A DNA stretch of 64,000 bases from assembly GCA_958510825.1 (NCBI GenBank), contig OY294049.1, positions 30,346,774-30,410,773 on the forward strand, written 5' to 3'. The position numbers and the translations under genes are program-made. Positions 1-10,165 of this stretch are shown one piece after another (position 1 is the stretch's first letter; every line of letters starts with the position of its first letter). Under the pieces are notes generated by a model. It did no database searches and had not been told where the DNA came from. It saw only the letters and a program-made list of their open reading frames with translations. Source of the DNA: Brachypterus glaber (taxonomy: Eukaryota; Arthropoda; Insecta; Coleoptera; Kateretidae).

Positions 1-1060
1 ATTGGAGCCCAAAAAAATACCTTCATGAAAAAAAGCTTTGTCCCTGACGGTTTCTACCAAAAAAAAAAGCTTTGTCCCTGAAGGTTTCTACCAAACTTGG
101 CTCCCCTGCAAAAAAAAATTGGCAAGGTAGGTGACTTAAAAAATACCAGGGGGGCAGCAAAAATGTCAGGGGGGCTCAAACCAAGCCCAGGGAATCCTCC
201 CTGCCCCCCTAGTTACGGCCCTGCATCTTCTTATTCTTATATATTCTACAGTATTACAACAAGACTACCTTTTTATGTATTTTGACCTGAGGAATAATAT
301 TCAAAAAATAAAATCACAAAAAAGTTACACAGAAAAAAGTTGGGAACAAAAAAATTATGTGCCCCCATTTCGCACACCCCTGGTTAAAATAAGTACAATA
401 AAATAAAATTGGGCCTTATTAGGATTAGTTTAAGTGCAAAAACCTCGTTGCTATATCTTAAAGGGTTCCTGAGTTATTAAATAAAAACCGAATTTTTTAG
501 CCCCTTTCGAAGAAGCTTAGCTCCCTTACCACGCATATTTAGACATATGTTTATAGGAACTTTTTGTTATATTTTCTGATGTAGAATCACCCTCAGAGTT
601 TTTTCCTTATCATTTCCGGACACCCTGTATAAATTTAAATTTTCAAGAAAAAAATGTTTTATAAGTTTTGGGCTCCGACTTCCTCTGACGTCTTTTTTTG
701 CAATTTAAAAATTTGCACACCGTTGTATGCTACAGTCACCATAGACTTTGACCTCGAATTAATTTATTCCTAGGTAAACTTTAGCTTAATTTACTAATTT
801 TCTGACAGGGAACAGGATAAAGGATAGTTTAATGCTTTGGGGGCCTTGCAATTTTTTTAATGGCTCCTAAAGCCCCTAATTTTAAAGTTGGGTTTTAACG
901 GAATATCTTAAAAACTTTTACTTCTACGTAAAGGAGATTAATTTTAAATGAAATAGTACAAAAAAAATGCGTTAGAAGAATTATTTTGCACCTTCTACCT
1001 AACTGCAGTTATGTAGCAGTTATAATTTTTGAAAATTACTAAAGTAAGCCAAAGCTTCAT
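1..1060 (+). repeat. Outer block A of large inverted duplication (left arm)
   Basis: This AT-rich, gene-free block is the diverged reverse complement of about 24,130-25,150. Shared landmarks in inverted order include the CCGTCAGGGA/GTTTCTACCAA motif, GTTACGGCCCTG, ATTTCTGATGTAGAATCA and CCATAGACTTTGACCTCGA. The first ~120 bases hold two tandem copies of a short unit built on AAAGCTTTGTCCCTGA. No convincing ORF is present; the 62-aa ORF at 97-285 runs through repeat sequence. A related unit with the same CAGGGCCGTAAC end occurs at 48.15 kb. Confidence 0.85.
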
Positions 1061-1139
1061 TAATGGCTCCATCTAAGTAGTACGTGTTTTAAATCGCTCT
1101 GAATAAAAGTGTAAATTAGTGCGTAAAAATTAGGAAAAA

Positions 1140-2830
1140 TTTAATAAAACTGTGTGTCTTTGCACCCGCGTCACAAATCCGCACAGAGCTGCAAATCTAT
1201 GCCGGCCCAAGTCCGCAGAAATACGTTCTTGTCGGGTTATGTCTGTCCAAGCCCGCACAAATCCGCCCAGACCTGCAAATCTATACCGGCCCAAGTCTGC
1301 ATAAATACGTTATTTGCCTGCAAATAGTTATACCGGCCCAAGTCGACACAACACCGTACAAGCTAAATCCGCTCAAGTCTGTTTTGATACGTTTTAAGTG
1401 CGCTGTTTGCACCCGCGTCAAAAGTCCGCCCAAATCCGCCCAGACCTGAAAATCTATGCCGGCCGAAGTCCGCAGAAACACGTTCTTGTCGGGTTATGTC
1501 TGCCCAAGTTCGCATAACACCGCAAGTCTGTTTTGATTCGTTTTAAGTCCGGTCTATGCACCCGCGTCACAAGCCCGCACAAACCCGCCTAGACCTGCAA
1601 ATCTATACCAGCCCAAGTCTGCATCAATACGTTATTTACCTGCAAATAGTTATACCAGCCCAAGCCGGCACAACAACGCACAAGCTAAATCCGCACAAGT
1701 CTGTTTTGACACGTTTCAAGTCCGGTCTTTGCACCCGAGTCACAAGTCCGCCCAAATCCGCCCAGACCTGCAAATCTATGCCGGCCGAAGTCCGCAGAAA
1801 TACGTTCTTGTCGGGTTATGTCTGCCCAAGTCCGCATAACACCGCAAAAGCTAAATCCGCAGAAGTCTGTTTTGATACGTTTTAAGTCCGGTCTATGCAC
1901 CCGCGTCACAAGCCCGCACAAATCCGCCTAGACCTGCAAATCTATACCAGCCCAAGTCTGCATAAATACGTTATTTACCTGCAAATAGTTATGCCAGCCC
2001 AAGTCGGCACAACACCGCACAAGCTAAATCCGCACAAGTCTGTTTTGATACGTTTCAAGTCCGGTCTTTGCACTCGCGTCACAAGTCCGCACAAATCCGC
2101 CCAAACCTGCAAATTTATGCCGGCCCAAGTCAGCAGAAATACGTTATTGTCGGGTTATGTCTGCCCAAGCCCGCACAAATCCGCCCAGACCTGCAAATCT
2201 ATACCGGCCCAAGTCCGCATAAATACGTTATGTGCCTGCAAATAGTTATACCGGCCCAAGTCGGCACAACACAGCACAAGCTAAATCCGCACAAGTCTGT
2301 TTTAATACGTTTTAAGTGCGCTGTTTGCGTCCGCGTCACAAGTCCGCCCAAATCCGCCCAGACCTGCAAATCTATGCCTGCCAAAGTCCGCAGAAATACG
2401 TTCTTGTCGGGTTATGTCTGCCCAAGTCCGCATAACACCGCAAAAGCTAAATCCGCACAAGTCTGTTTTGATACGTTTTAAGTCCGGTCTATGCACCCGG
2501 GTCATAAGCCCGCACAAATCCGCCTAGACCTGCAAATCTATACCAGTCCAAGTCTGCATAAATGCGTTATTTACCTGCAAATAGTTATACCGGCCCAAGT
2601 CTGCACAACACCGCACAAGCCAAATCCGCACAAGTCTGTTTTAATACGTTTTAAGTCCGCTGTTTGCGCCCGCATCACAAGTCCCCCCAAATCCTCTCAC
2701 ACCTGCAAATCTATGCCGGCCTAAGTCGCAGAAATACGTTCTTGTCGGGTTATGTCTGCCCAAGTCTGCATAACACCGCACAAGCCAAATTCGCACGAGT
2801 CTGTTTTAAGTCCACTTAATGGCCGTAATG
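1140..2830. repeat. GC-richer satellite with higher-order organisation
   Basis: About nine diverged units begin with TGCACCCGCGTCACAAG-like sequence near 1156, 1408, 1555, 1728, 1893, 2067, 2325, 2490 and 2663. Spacing is mostly 147-174 bp, with two of 252-258 bp. Smaller submotifs recur inside each unit (CCAAGTCCGCA, GACCTGCAAATCTAT, AATACGTT, AAGTCTGTTTTGATACG). Two alternating unit types make a ~340-bp higher-order period. Units carry few stops, so 60-137-aa ORFs run through on both strands; these are products of the repeat, not genes. Confidence 0.9.
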
Positions 2831-4118
2831 CTTATTACGTTTTTCGCACGATCCACATAAACATCAATAAGATTTATAAAAGTAAAATTAAAACGTAAAA
2901 TTTATTGTATTGTAAAAATCAAGTCAGTACCTCTGATCAAATTTAATCCTAACAACGGGTTGCTACGTATAGTAAACAATGCTTAATTCCTAATTTTGTT
3001 TGACGTTTGGCCTTGTGCCAATTAATATTTTTGTAAAATAAGGATTTTTTGTAAAAATGCGTCAAGATGACAATTTTGAGCTTTAAGGTGCGAGAAATAA
3101 GATGTTTTGCAATTATACCCGAAAAATACAAAGATCAGTATAAAAATAAAAATAATAAAATTTCAAAACATGGTGCAGTAAAAAAAAAATATGTGAAAAC
3201 TTTTCGTTGAATTTGTGCCCAAATTTTAAAATTTACAGTTTTCTCGAATATTGGCTAGTAAAAGTTGTAACCTATCATATAAATGCTCTAAAACATTTAA
3301 CAGTAAATAAAAACGTCCTTTTAACATAATACGTTAAAACGTTTAAAAACAATAAGGGACTTAATGCCCTAAAACTAGGACCTCAAGCCGAGGACTTAAC
3401 TGGAATTTTTAATTATTAAAATATAAATAATAAAAAGTAACTTTTTTAAAAAACTATTTTAATTTAGAAAATTAATAAATTGCATACTCGTAAGGGGCCT
3501 AGGCCCTAGGTAGGACCCTAAGAGACCAAATCGCTAAAACAATGCTATAAATTATAAATGGACGAAGCTTTTATAGGATTATGAAATTTAGGAAAATTAA
3601 AATTATATGCTTTGCTCAGAAAGAACCTAGGATACTATTATTTTTTTATATTTTAATGTTCTCCTCTTCTGATAAGTTAATAGAATAAGGCTTAAACCCT
3701 TTACGCATACGAAAAGGTTCTAACCCTTACTGTATACATACATGTATTGATTTAAAGCTTATTAGAAAAAGAAAATAAGGTCAAAATATAAAAAAATATG
3801 TACTGGATTTTTCCTTAGCAAAGCATATAATCTAAATATTACCTTAATAATAGTAATATAAATAATAATGTCAATAATAACGGTAACTATACTCGTGTAA
3901 ATCTGAGAATGCGACTCTGATGTCACAGCGCGTAAACTAAATTCCACTCTGTAGGGTAATTGGCCCTTATTTCTTAACATTTATTAAATTATTTTTGTTT
4001 ATATGCATTTTTTATATGTATTATTAAGATGAGTTTAAATTTTATATAATATATAAATTAGAATAACTACTAAATGATGTAAAATATTTTATTCTTGATA
4101 ACATAAAATATTTAAAAA
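2831..4118. other. AT-rich non-coding stretch
   Basis: No ORF, RNA gene or recognisable element is visible here beyond short AT-rich runs. Small ORFs at 2949-3131 and 3762-3980 have low-complexity translations and no family signature. The stretch contains a local GGGGCCTAGGCCC-type palindrome near 3496. Confidence 0.6.
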
Positions 4119-4305
4119 TTATAATGAAATATATATGGAATAGTCCCAATAATTGGGGGTTTTACCCTATTTAATGTTATAATGAAATATAGTGGAAAAT
4201 TTCTTAAAGTGCCAATAATTGGGGGTTTTACCCTATTTAATAAGTTATAATGAAATATATGTAGAAAATTTCTTAAAGTGCCAATAATTGGGGGTTTTAC
4301 CCTAG
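4119..4305. repeat. Three-copy tandem repeat (~65-75 bp)
   Basis: Three near-identical units contain ATAATGAAATATA followed by CCAATAATTGGGGGTTTTAC and CCTATTTAAT. The second and third also share AAAATTTCTTAAAGTG. The repeat lies just downstream of the last candidate exon of the minus-strand gene relic. No coding capacity is seen. Confidence 0.85.
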
Positions 4306-4482
4306 CTGCCTTGATCCAATTTGTTACAGCTCGGATAGATTTTGAGCCGAATCATCTTCATCCTCCTCTATGTTTTCTATATGGACTATCTAAAAGAAGA
4401 AAAGACTAGTTGTACTGCCTGCTTACTACAGGTTGCGTTGGATTATTTTAATACTATCAATTAAAAACTTCCCTATTAAAAG

Positions 4483-4585
4483 AGGTCTGGGCGGGTATAA
4501 ATGGTGCACAAACCGGACCTGAGTGAGTGAATTCCATCCGCTCAAGTCCGGTTTGTGCATCATTTATACCCGCGTAGACCCGTCG
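4483..4585. repeat. Short foldback related to the 45.8-kb motif
   Basis: GGGTATAAATGGTGCACAAA at the left is mirrored by TTTGTGCATCATTTATACCC at the right, with a ~25-base spacer holding TGAGTGAGTGAATTCC. A degenerate single arm of the same motif occurs near 45,770-45,840 (CATCCGGTTTATGCACCAT). It lies inside the intron between candidate exons 2 and 3 of the gene relic. Confidence 0.75.
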
Positions 4586-5669
4586 TTTTCAACAGGGTTG
4601 TTTTGAAATTTCTAATTTAATTAAAAAATCTAAAGTGTTTTCTCTTATAGAATCCCTTGAACTAAACCACAAAACAGGTGGCAAAGTTGATTATAAATGA
4701 AATATTACCTTTTTATCTTTTCTAATTCTGTTCAAAGAGTTCAGAAATTTTTGTAGAAATGTAACAGGAAATTTTATTGAGTTTCAGGCCCAAACAGTTC
4801 TCACTTGTTCCTCTTGTTAATAAAAAAATGTTCATAAATGCCTAAAAAATAATTATGTTTCTTAGAGTATAATATAACTAGTATGGAATATACAATATTC
4901 CGAGCGAGCGGTAGGCGAGTATGACAGTCCCGCGAGCGCGGAATGACTATTCTATAAGTGTTGTAGACTATAATTTTTCTTTGACTGCAAATATGATATG
5001 TAATTTTAAGTTGGTAATTTTATCCAGGGATGTGCAAAATTAAACAACTGAAACAGTAAAACAATTACAATTTTTTTTCAACCAAGAAAAAGTCCAAAAA
5101 AAATTGAAAAAAAATACGTTTTTATTGAGGGTTTCATTTTCTCAAAAAACGGAAAAATTAAAAAAAAAGGTTTTTGCCTTCTGTGACTGGGTCAGAAAAG
5201 GTAAAAACTAGATAAAGATACCACATTTTCTCATATTTATACCTCCCTGGGGCTTAACCCATTGACCTCGGGAGTTTTTTTTTCAGCATAAAAGTCCAGG
5301 GCCAAGTATTTTTCTTTTCAAAATACAAATTTGGAAATATGGAAAATTTAGGGGAAATTTTCATATCTCAAGAACCAAGATGGCACAAACAAAACTAATA
5401 GTGACACAAACGTTCAAATAAGACCCCTTTTCCGATAAACACAAAATATTCGTTTGTTTGTAATGCGGGATTAGAGGCGGGAACTTCTCACTGCCATAGG
5501 TTGCATTTAGAAATAAAGGAAACTAAATTTTAAAGGACTAAAATTATTTTACTTACATTTATGGGACAGGAATAATTTGAAGGATCATCTGTTTCCGACT
5601 ACAAATATTTTATCGGTTTCTTTTTTGGTCTTGAATTTTCGATTAATTCTTTCAAATTTTCCAAAGTAT

Positions 5670-6701
5670 CTGAAAAAATAATACTTAATTCTTGTTCAAA
5701 ATTGTTATTATAAAATACATTGATTTAAAATTTAAACAACAAGTGACCATCATGAGTGCCTATAATTTTACAAACAAAATTGTTTTTATTTTAACGCATA
5801 GGAGGCGCTGCAATTTTCCTTAAAAGAATACCTTTTTTAGAGAGCCAATTTCTAGAGGGGGCAACGATCAGGGCCGTAGCGAAGAGGATTTCAGGGGGGA
5901 GGGGAGAAGATACAAAATTCATAACTTTTTTTTAGCCTAAAAATACAACTTTTTTCTTCGACAAAAAAGTGAATGACCAAAAAAAAATGGTCCTCACCTC
6001 CAAAAATTATACAACTTTTCTATTTTGAATCCATAAAATATACAACTTTTGTTTTGGGTGCAGCGAAAAACACTTCGAAATCTATATGGGGCTAGGTGTT
6101 AAAAGTTGTGGTTATGGATGCTTATTAGGGTGCCCAGCACCTACGTAATTGTGTGGGTCCCACCCCTTAAAAGTCGCGCCCGGTGCTTTTTTGAATAGAA
6201 AATCATGTGAAGGGTTTTTATTTTTTTTAAATATGGGATGGGATAAAAATGCTAAAAATTGACACATGTGGTTAATAAAAGCTAGAAAAAAATTAACTTT
6301 TTCCAAAGAGTTCTTGGTTTTAAAGGATTTCTTCAGTATGTGCGAATTCAGGAATTATATGTTTTGAAAAAAAAAGTACAGGGTATTCAATTTAAAATCA
6401 AGGTAGTAATTATCTTATTATGTTTGGGTATTGGACAAAAATATGAATTTTGATGAAATAATGCTGCAGCCTATTGAAACTGACCCCAAGGTGGGCAATG
6501 AGAAACACAGCACAGGGTATTTTAAATTTATTAACATACAAATATTAAGTTGAATGTGTACAGCTATCGTGCATAACATGATACAGATGCAGGAGTAAAA
6601 CAGTAGGTTTAATCTCACAAAAGAAAGACTAAAATAACATTTAAGTCCCAGCCATGCAAAAAACTCATTTATTTACTGTAGTATCATGACTAAACACTTA
6701 C
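5670..6701. other. Candidate intron, AT-rich, no genes
   Basis: This is the 1,032-bp interval between the two best-supported exons of the relic. It contains AT-rich sequence and GGGG-flanked runs. Small ORFs at 6112-6306 and 6418-6618 lack family signatures. I see no inserted element with clear ends. Confidence 0.45.
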
Positions 6702-7180
6702 CCGCCATGTATAGAATTATGGCATAATAATACACAAACGAATTCTCCTCTGGCCATAAGACTAGATATTTTTTATTTAGATTAACTTCCTGAGGGGTGA
6801 CTGGAGGTTGATTCTTAAAATGTTTGCTTTCCAAAGTTTGGTAGGATTCGTCGTCTATATATTGTACGTAGTAAAACATCTAAAAAAAAAGCCTAATATA
6901 AGTACAATATATATTTTACTTACCATAAATACATGTACTTATGTGCCATAAATAAATCATATTCCTTACTTTACAAATTACACAAAGTGACCTACTCACA
7001 CACGCTAACACACAATCACAGAACGCAAAAGTCCAAACCGATTGAAGGACGCGTTTTTTTTAACCGTTTTTTTCCAATGTTTACTAAGACAGAAAAACGT
7101 AAACATAAACACGAATTGTACGCAATACACTGTTGCCAAGAGTGCTAGCGAACTTAAATGTAGACCAAAGTATTCCCTAA

Positions 7181-7352
7181 GGGCCACTTGAACCAACGAT
7201 GTTTTAACTTTTAAACTTGGTTTAAATTTAAATCATGTTTAAAGTTAAAACATGGTCAATTAATTGACAGTCAACCAATCAGAACACAGCATTTTTAACT
7301 TGAACTCAGTTTAGTCGAGACAATCCCAGCTTAAGAGTTGGCAACTCTTAGT
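7181..7352 (+). mobile_element. Diverged Harbinger-like MITE copy
   Basis: The left end is TAA followed by GGGCCACTTGAACCAACGAT. The interior holds CCAATCAGAACACAGCATT and TTTAGTCGAGACAATCCCAG, as in the intact 135-bp copies at 42.03, 55.03 and 59.00 kb. The right terminus has degenerated into GAGTTGGCAACTC and the right TAA is not recognisable. Confidence 0.7.
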
Positions 7353-7390
7353 TGAAGTATACAACTATACAACTCTAAATTGCCTAAGAC

Positions 7391-8287
7391 CCAGACAGCA
7401 CATGATATCTTAAAGATATATTTTTTAGATCTTAATTATGTGTGGACGCCTAAAGACATAAAAAGGATATCGTGTGGACTTCTTTTTAGGAATGTTTAAA
7501 ATTTTAAATATCTTAAGATATCTGATTATGATATCTATATATTGGGAGGCATAGCGTAGTGGCTAGCGCGTATGCATAGCAAGTCTACTATCGTGAGTTC
7601 GATTTGCCTTTTTCAGTTAAAATAATTGAAATTTGTCTAAGGGGATAAGTGAAACGGACACTCCCTAGAAACTGGTTCGAAAGTCAGTATAAGCCGGTGG
7701 TTCCCTCTACTACTAGCCCACACAAGTCCTGGACTTAGGGGATGCTTAATTAAGTAGAATAGTACGAGGTTAAACAAACAAACAAATAAGATGTCTTTTA
7801 AGCACAAGACGTCTTAACTTCGATACTAATAGCTAAAAATAAACTAACCACAATCAACTATTAAAAAAAATAATTTTTTTTATTTTCTTTTTACGAAAAA
7901 CGAAAAAATTAAAAAAAAAATCAAAAAATAAATTTTCAAAAAAAACTGAAAAAAAAATAAGTTCAAAAATAAATTCAAAAAAACACATTTTTTTAAGATC
8001 TTTTTTTGACAAACAAATTACCTTTCATTCTAATTCTTATTACTCTTTATCAATACAACCGTACCTAGCACCGTAAATGGGAGGGGTATTATGTTGTAAA
8101 GTCGCCTGTGCAAGGCGTCAGTAAGGCGTCTTAAAAAAGATGTCTTAAAGACGTTACCTTTTGTAACATACGAAGTCGTTAGACATTTTTAAGATACATA
8201 TACGGCGAAAACCGACGTTCTTAAGACGTCTTGAATGACGAGCTACATCTTTAAGATCTCTTTAAGTCATCTTTGTGCTGTCTGGGA
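7391..8287. mobile_element. Non-autonomous TIR element (CCCAGACAGCACA ends)
   Basis: The left end CCCAGACAGCACATGAT is mirrored at 8268-8286 by TTTGTGCTGTCTGGG. The interior is rich in small palindromes based on TTAAGATATC and GTCTTAAGACGTC, typical of a foldback MITE. No transposase ORF is present. I could not find a matching TSD, so the superfamily is left open. A SINE sits inside it. Confidence 0.7.
7544..7788 (+). mobile_element. tRNA-derived SINE with A and B boxes
   Basis: The first ~70 bases look like a tRNA. A GGGAGGC 5' stem can pair with the later GCCTTTT (three G-U pairs). TAGCGTAGTGG fits a pol III A box and GAGTTCGATTT fits a B box 39 bases on. A ~155-bp tRNA-unrelated body follows, ending in an (AAAC)n-type tail at 7771-7788. 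It has no coding capacity and would depend on a partner LINE for mobility. It is nested in the TIR element 7391-8287. No clear TSD was found. Confidence 0.8.
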
Positions 8288-8342
8288 GGCCAGGTGGATT
8301 AAATTGACTTTTGGACTTTTTTAATTTTTTGTTTTAATTTTT

Positions 8343-8722
8343 TAATTGACAGTCAACTAATCAGAAAGCAGCATTTTTAACTTAAACTCGGTTTAGTCGA
8401 GATAATCCCAAATCAAAAGTTGGTACAAGTGTCCTTATAAGGGACTTGTTTAGTTAAGATAATCCCAGACCAAAAGTTGGTGCAAGTGGCCCTTAGAGCC
8501 ACTTGCACCAACGATGTTTTAACTTTAAATGTGGATTAAATTGAACATATATAGGCACCAAACTTATATATAACCAATTTTTTGTGCTTCTAGCGCCGGT
8601 TAACCTGTGTATCTCTTTCTCTGTTTAAACTTCAACTAAAAAATTATAAGCGACTAAGGGCCACTTGCACCAATAATAATAACTTGATAATGATAATAAC
8701 TTTAAACTTGGATTAAATTGAA
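8343..8722. mobile_element. Cluster of broken Harbinger-like MITE halves
   Basis: A right half (CAACTAATCAGAAAGCAGC to GGTGCAAGTGGCCC, ending about 8490), then a left end GAGCCACTTGCACCAACG near 8495, then another left end TAAGGGCCACTTGCACC near 8655 that runs into the N gap. They are remnants of the 135-bp family, rearranged or tandemly inserted. Confidence 0.75.
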
Positions 8723-8922
8723 NNNNNNNNNNNNNNNNNNNNNNNNNNNNNNNNNNNNNNNNNNNNNNNNNNNNNNNNNNNNNNNNNNNNNNNNNNNNNN
8801 NNNNNNNNNNNNNNNNNNNNNNNNNNNNNNNNNNNNNNNNNNNNNNNNNNNNNNNNNNNNNNNNNNNNNNNNNNNNNNNNNNNNNNNNNNNNNNNNNNNN
8901 NNNNNNNNNNNNNNNNNNNNNN
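8723..8922. other. Assembly gap of 200 N
   Basis: Exactly 200 ambiguous bases, a conventional placeholder length. The true distance is unknown. The gap starts within a MITE left end and ends at the boundary of inverted block B. Confidence 0.99.
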
Positions 8923-9770
8923 ATGACATCGGACATTTAAAAAAGTTGCTTATTTTTTCATGAAACAAATTTATATCCAAGGGAACCTTCAAGTATTACG
9001 TAACGCAAATTTTGATCATTCAAAAAAAATTGAAACCCGAAGAAAACAAAAACAAGGTTCAGTACCGGAAATTTTAAAATAATTTACATAACGATTAAGT
9101 TTATAAACACAACGAAATGCAAAATAGACCATGTTTTTTTTTTGTTTTTATTTATTATTATTATTATTTTTATTTGTGTGCATCCAATTTTTAACGTGCT
9201 TTAAATAGCCATGCTAAATTTGCATGCTTGCATGTTTCGATTATTTTAAAGGTCCATTCTTTTGAAGATCAATCTTTTAATACAATTAATCGATTTTTTT
9301 AATATTTTCTTTCCATCTTTTTTATAATCGATTTTTTTATTTAAATCTTTATATACTGGAAATTCAATAAAACCTGCAGTAACTCATGCCTTTGCTGCTT
9401 TCGTATAAGGGGTCGCCTTTGCGAAGCACCCGGGTGCCACTCGCTTAACTTCGTTCTGCCGAACTGGTATGATCTTCGCCTTTTACCACATATTCGCAAC
9501 TGAGTCACTGCAGGTTTTATGGAATATCCATAGAACCGAACAATTTTCCGGTCAAAACTAAACATAATTCTTAACTTTTTGAAACCGAGCACTTTTTTTC
9601 AGAAGCATAGGTACCAAAAATTATGCACACTGCCGCCATAACACGTTGACAATTCTAAACCTTGAGAAATTTAAGATTTTAGGACCACTTGCACCAATCT
9701 TAAACTGAGACTATCTCGACTAAACTGAGCTTAAGGTAAAAATTTTGCATTCTGATTGGTCAAGGGTCAA
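8923..9770 (+). repeat. Block B of large inverted duplication (left arm)
   Basis: This is the reverse complement, with divergence, of about 22,830-23,555. Shared landmarks are GACATCGGACATTTAAAAAA, ACTTGAAGGTTCCC (inverted), TTTATAAACACAACGAAATG, the ATT/AAT microsatellite and CATAGAACCGAACAATTTTC. It includes a relic of the GGGCCACTTGCACC MITE near 9,680 that is present in both arms, so that insertion predates the duplication. The left arm holds ~190 bp around 9,350-9,480 with no counterpart on the right. Confidence 0.85.
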
Positions 9771-10165
9771 TTTAATCTAAGTTTGAAGTAAATCATTGTT
9801 GGTTTTGGATGTGTGGAGGTTCCAAACCAGACATCCAAAACCGCTATATATCAATGCAAATGGTAACAAACCTGTATGCCTAATTTCAAGTCTCTAGTTT
9901 AAAGCGTTCTTAGGTTATCGTGCACACAAGATTGCGCGGAAAGAACGACCGACCGACATTTTTTTGCTCGAAATTGATTTACATCGACAGAAAACGTCAT
10001 AAAACACAAAAATACGCAAAAAAAATGAAAATTTTGGCACGAAACAAGGCTTTCCCAAAAACTTGAAAATTTTTAAAATGGGAAAACAAAATGTATGGGG
10101 GCCCGTAGGTTACTACCCCTGGGCCCCGATTTTTGTCTCTACTGCCCTGAACCTAATAAAAACAC
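9771..10165. other. Non-coding stretch with a pan-window repeat motif
   Basis: No gene is seen. Around 9,860-9,960 it carries ATTTCAAGTCTCTAGTTTAA followed by TTATCGTGCACACA and CGACCGACCGAC, similar to segments near 32,000, 46,680 and 47,300. Confidence 0.6.

Larger units (their letters stand above)
4324..6879 (-). pseudogene. Three-exon gene relic, acidic C-terminus; family uncertain
   Basis: Three minus-strand segments have consistent splice signals and reading phase. Exon 1 (6879-6702) follows a T-rich acceptor ending TTTTTTTTAG, starts with ATG and ends at a GTAAGTG donor. It encodes about 59 residues rich in Tyr/Glu, including YYVQYIDDESYQTLESK and YLVLWPEENSFVYYYA. Exon 2 (5669-5557) follows TTTTTTCAG and ends at GTAAGTA. 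Its phase joins exon 1 through an Asp codon, and it encodes ENLKELIENSRPKKKPIKYL, an in-frame TAG, then SETDDPSNYSCPIN. Exon 3 (4389-4324) follows TTCTTCTTTTAG in phase 0 and encodes an acidic tail ending LSEL and TAA. The Tyr/Asp-rich start resembles N-termini of the BEN-domain-like uncharacterised insect proteins I know, but no BEN domain is visible. The stop in exon 2 suggests a pseudogene. Further exons upstream or between exons 2 and 3 may have been missed. Confidence 0.5.

Noticed and set aside
1281..2724. Several 60-137-aa ORFs on both strands with similar proline/lysine-rich translations
   Set aside because: They run through tandem satellite units, occur in overlapping frames on both strands, and owe their length to the scarcity of stops in the unit.
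4700..4850. Possible extra exon of the minus-strand gene relic (AAAAAGGTAATA donor)
   Set aside because: Every frame has a stop, and the splice signals are weaker than those of the three accepted exons.
6933..7196. ORFs at 6,933-7,148 (+) and 7,005-7,196 (-)
   Set aside because: Overlapping opposite-strand ORFs in AT-rich DNA with no motif; the first could be the gene relic's promoter side but nothing supports it.
8625..8992. ORFs composed mostly of X residues
   Set aside because: They span the 200-N assembly gap.
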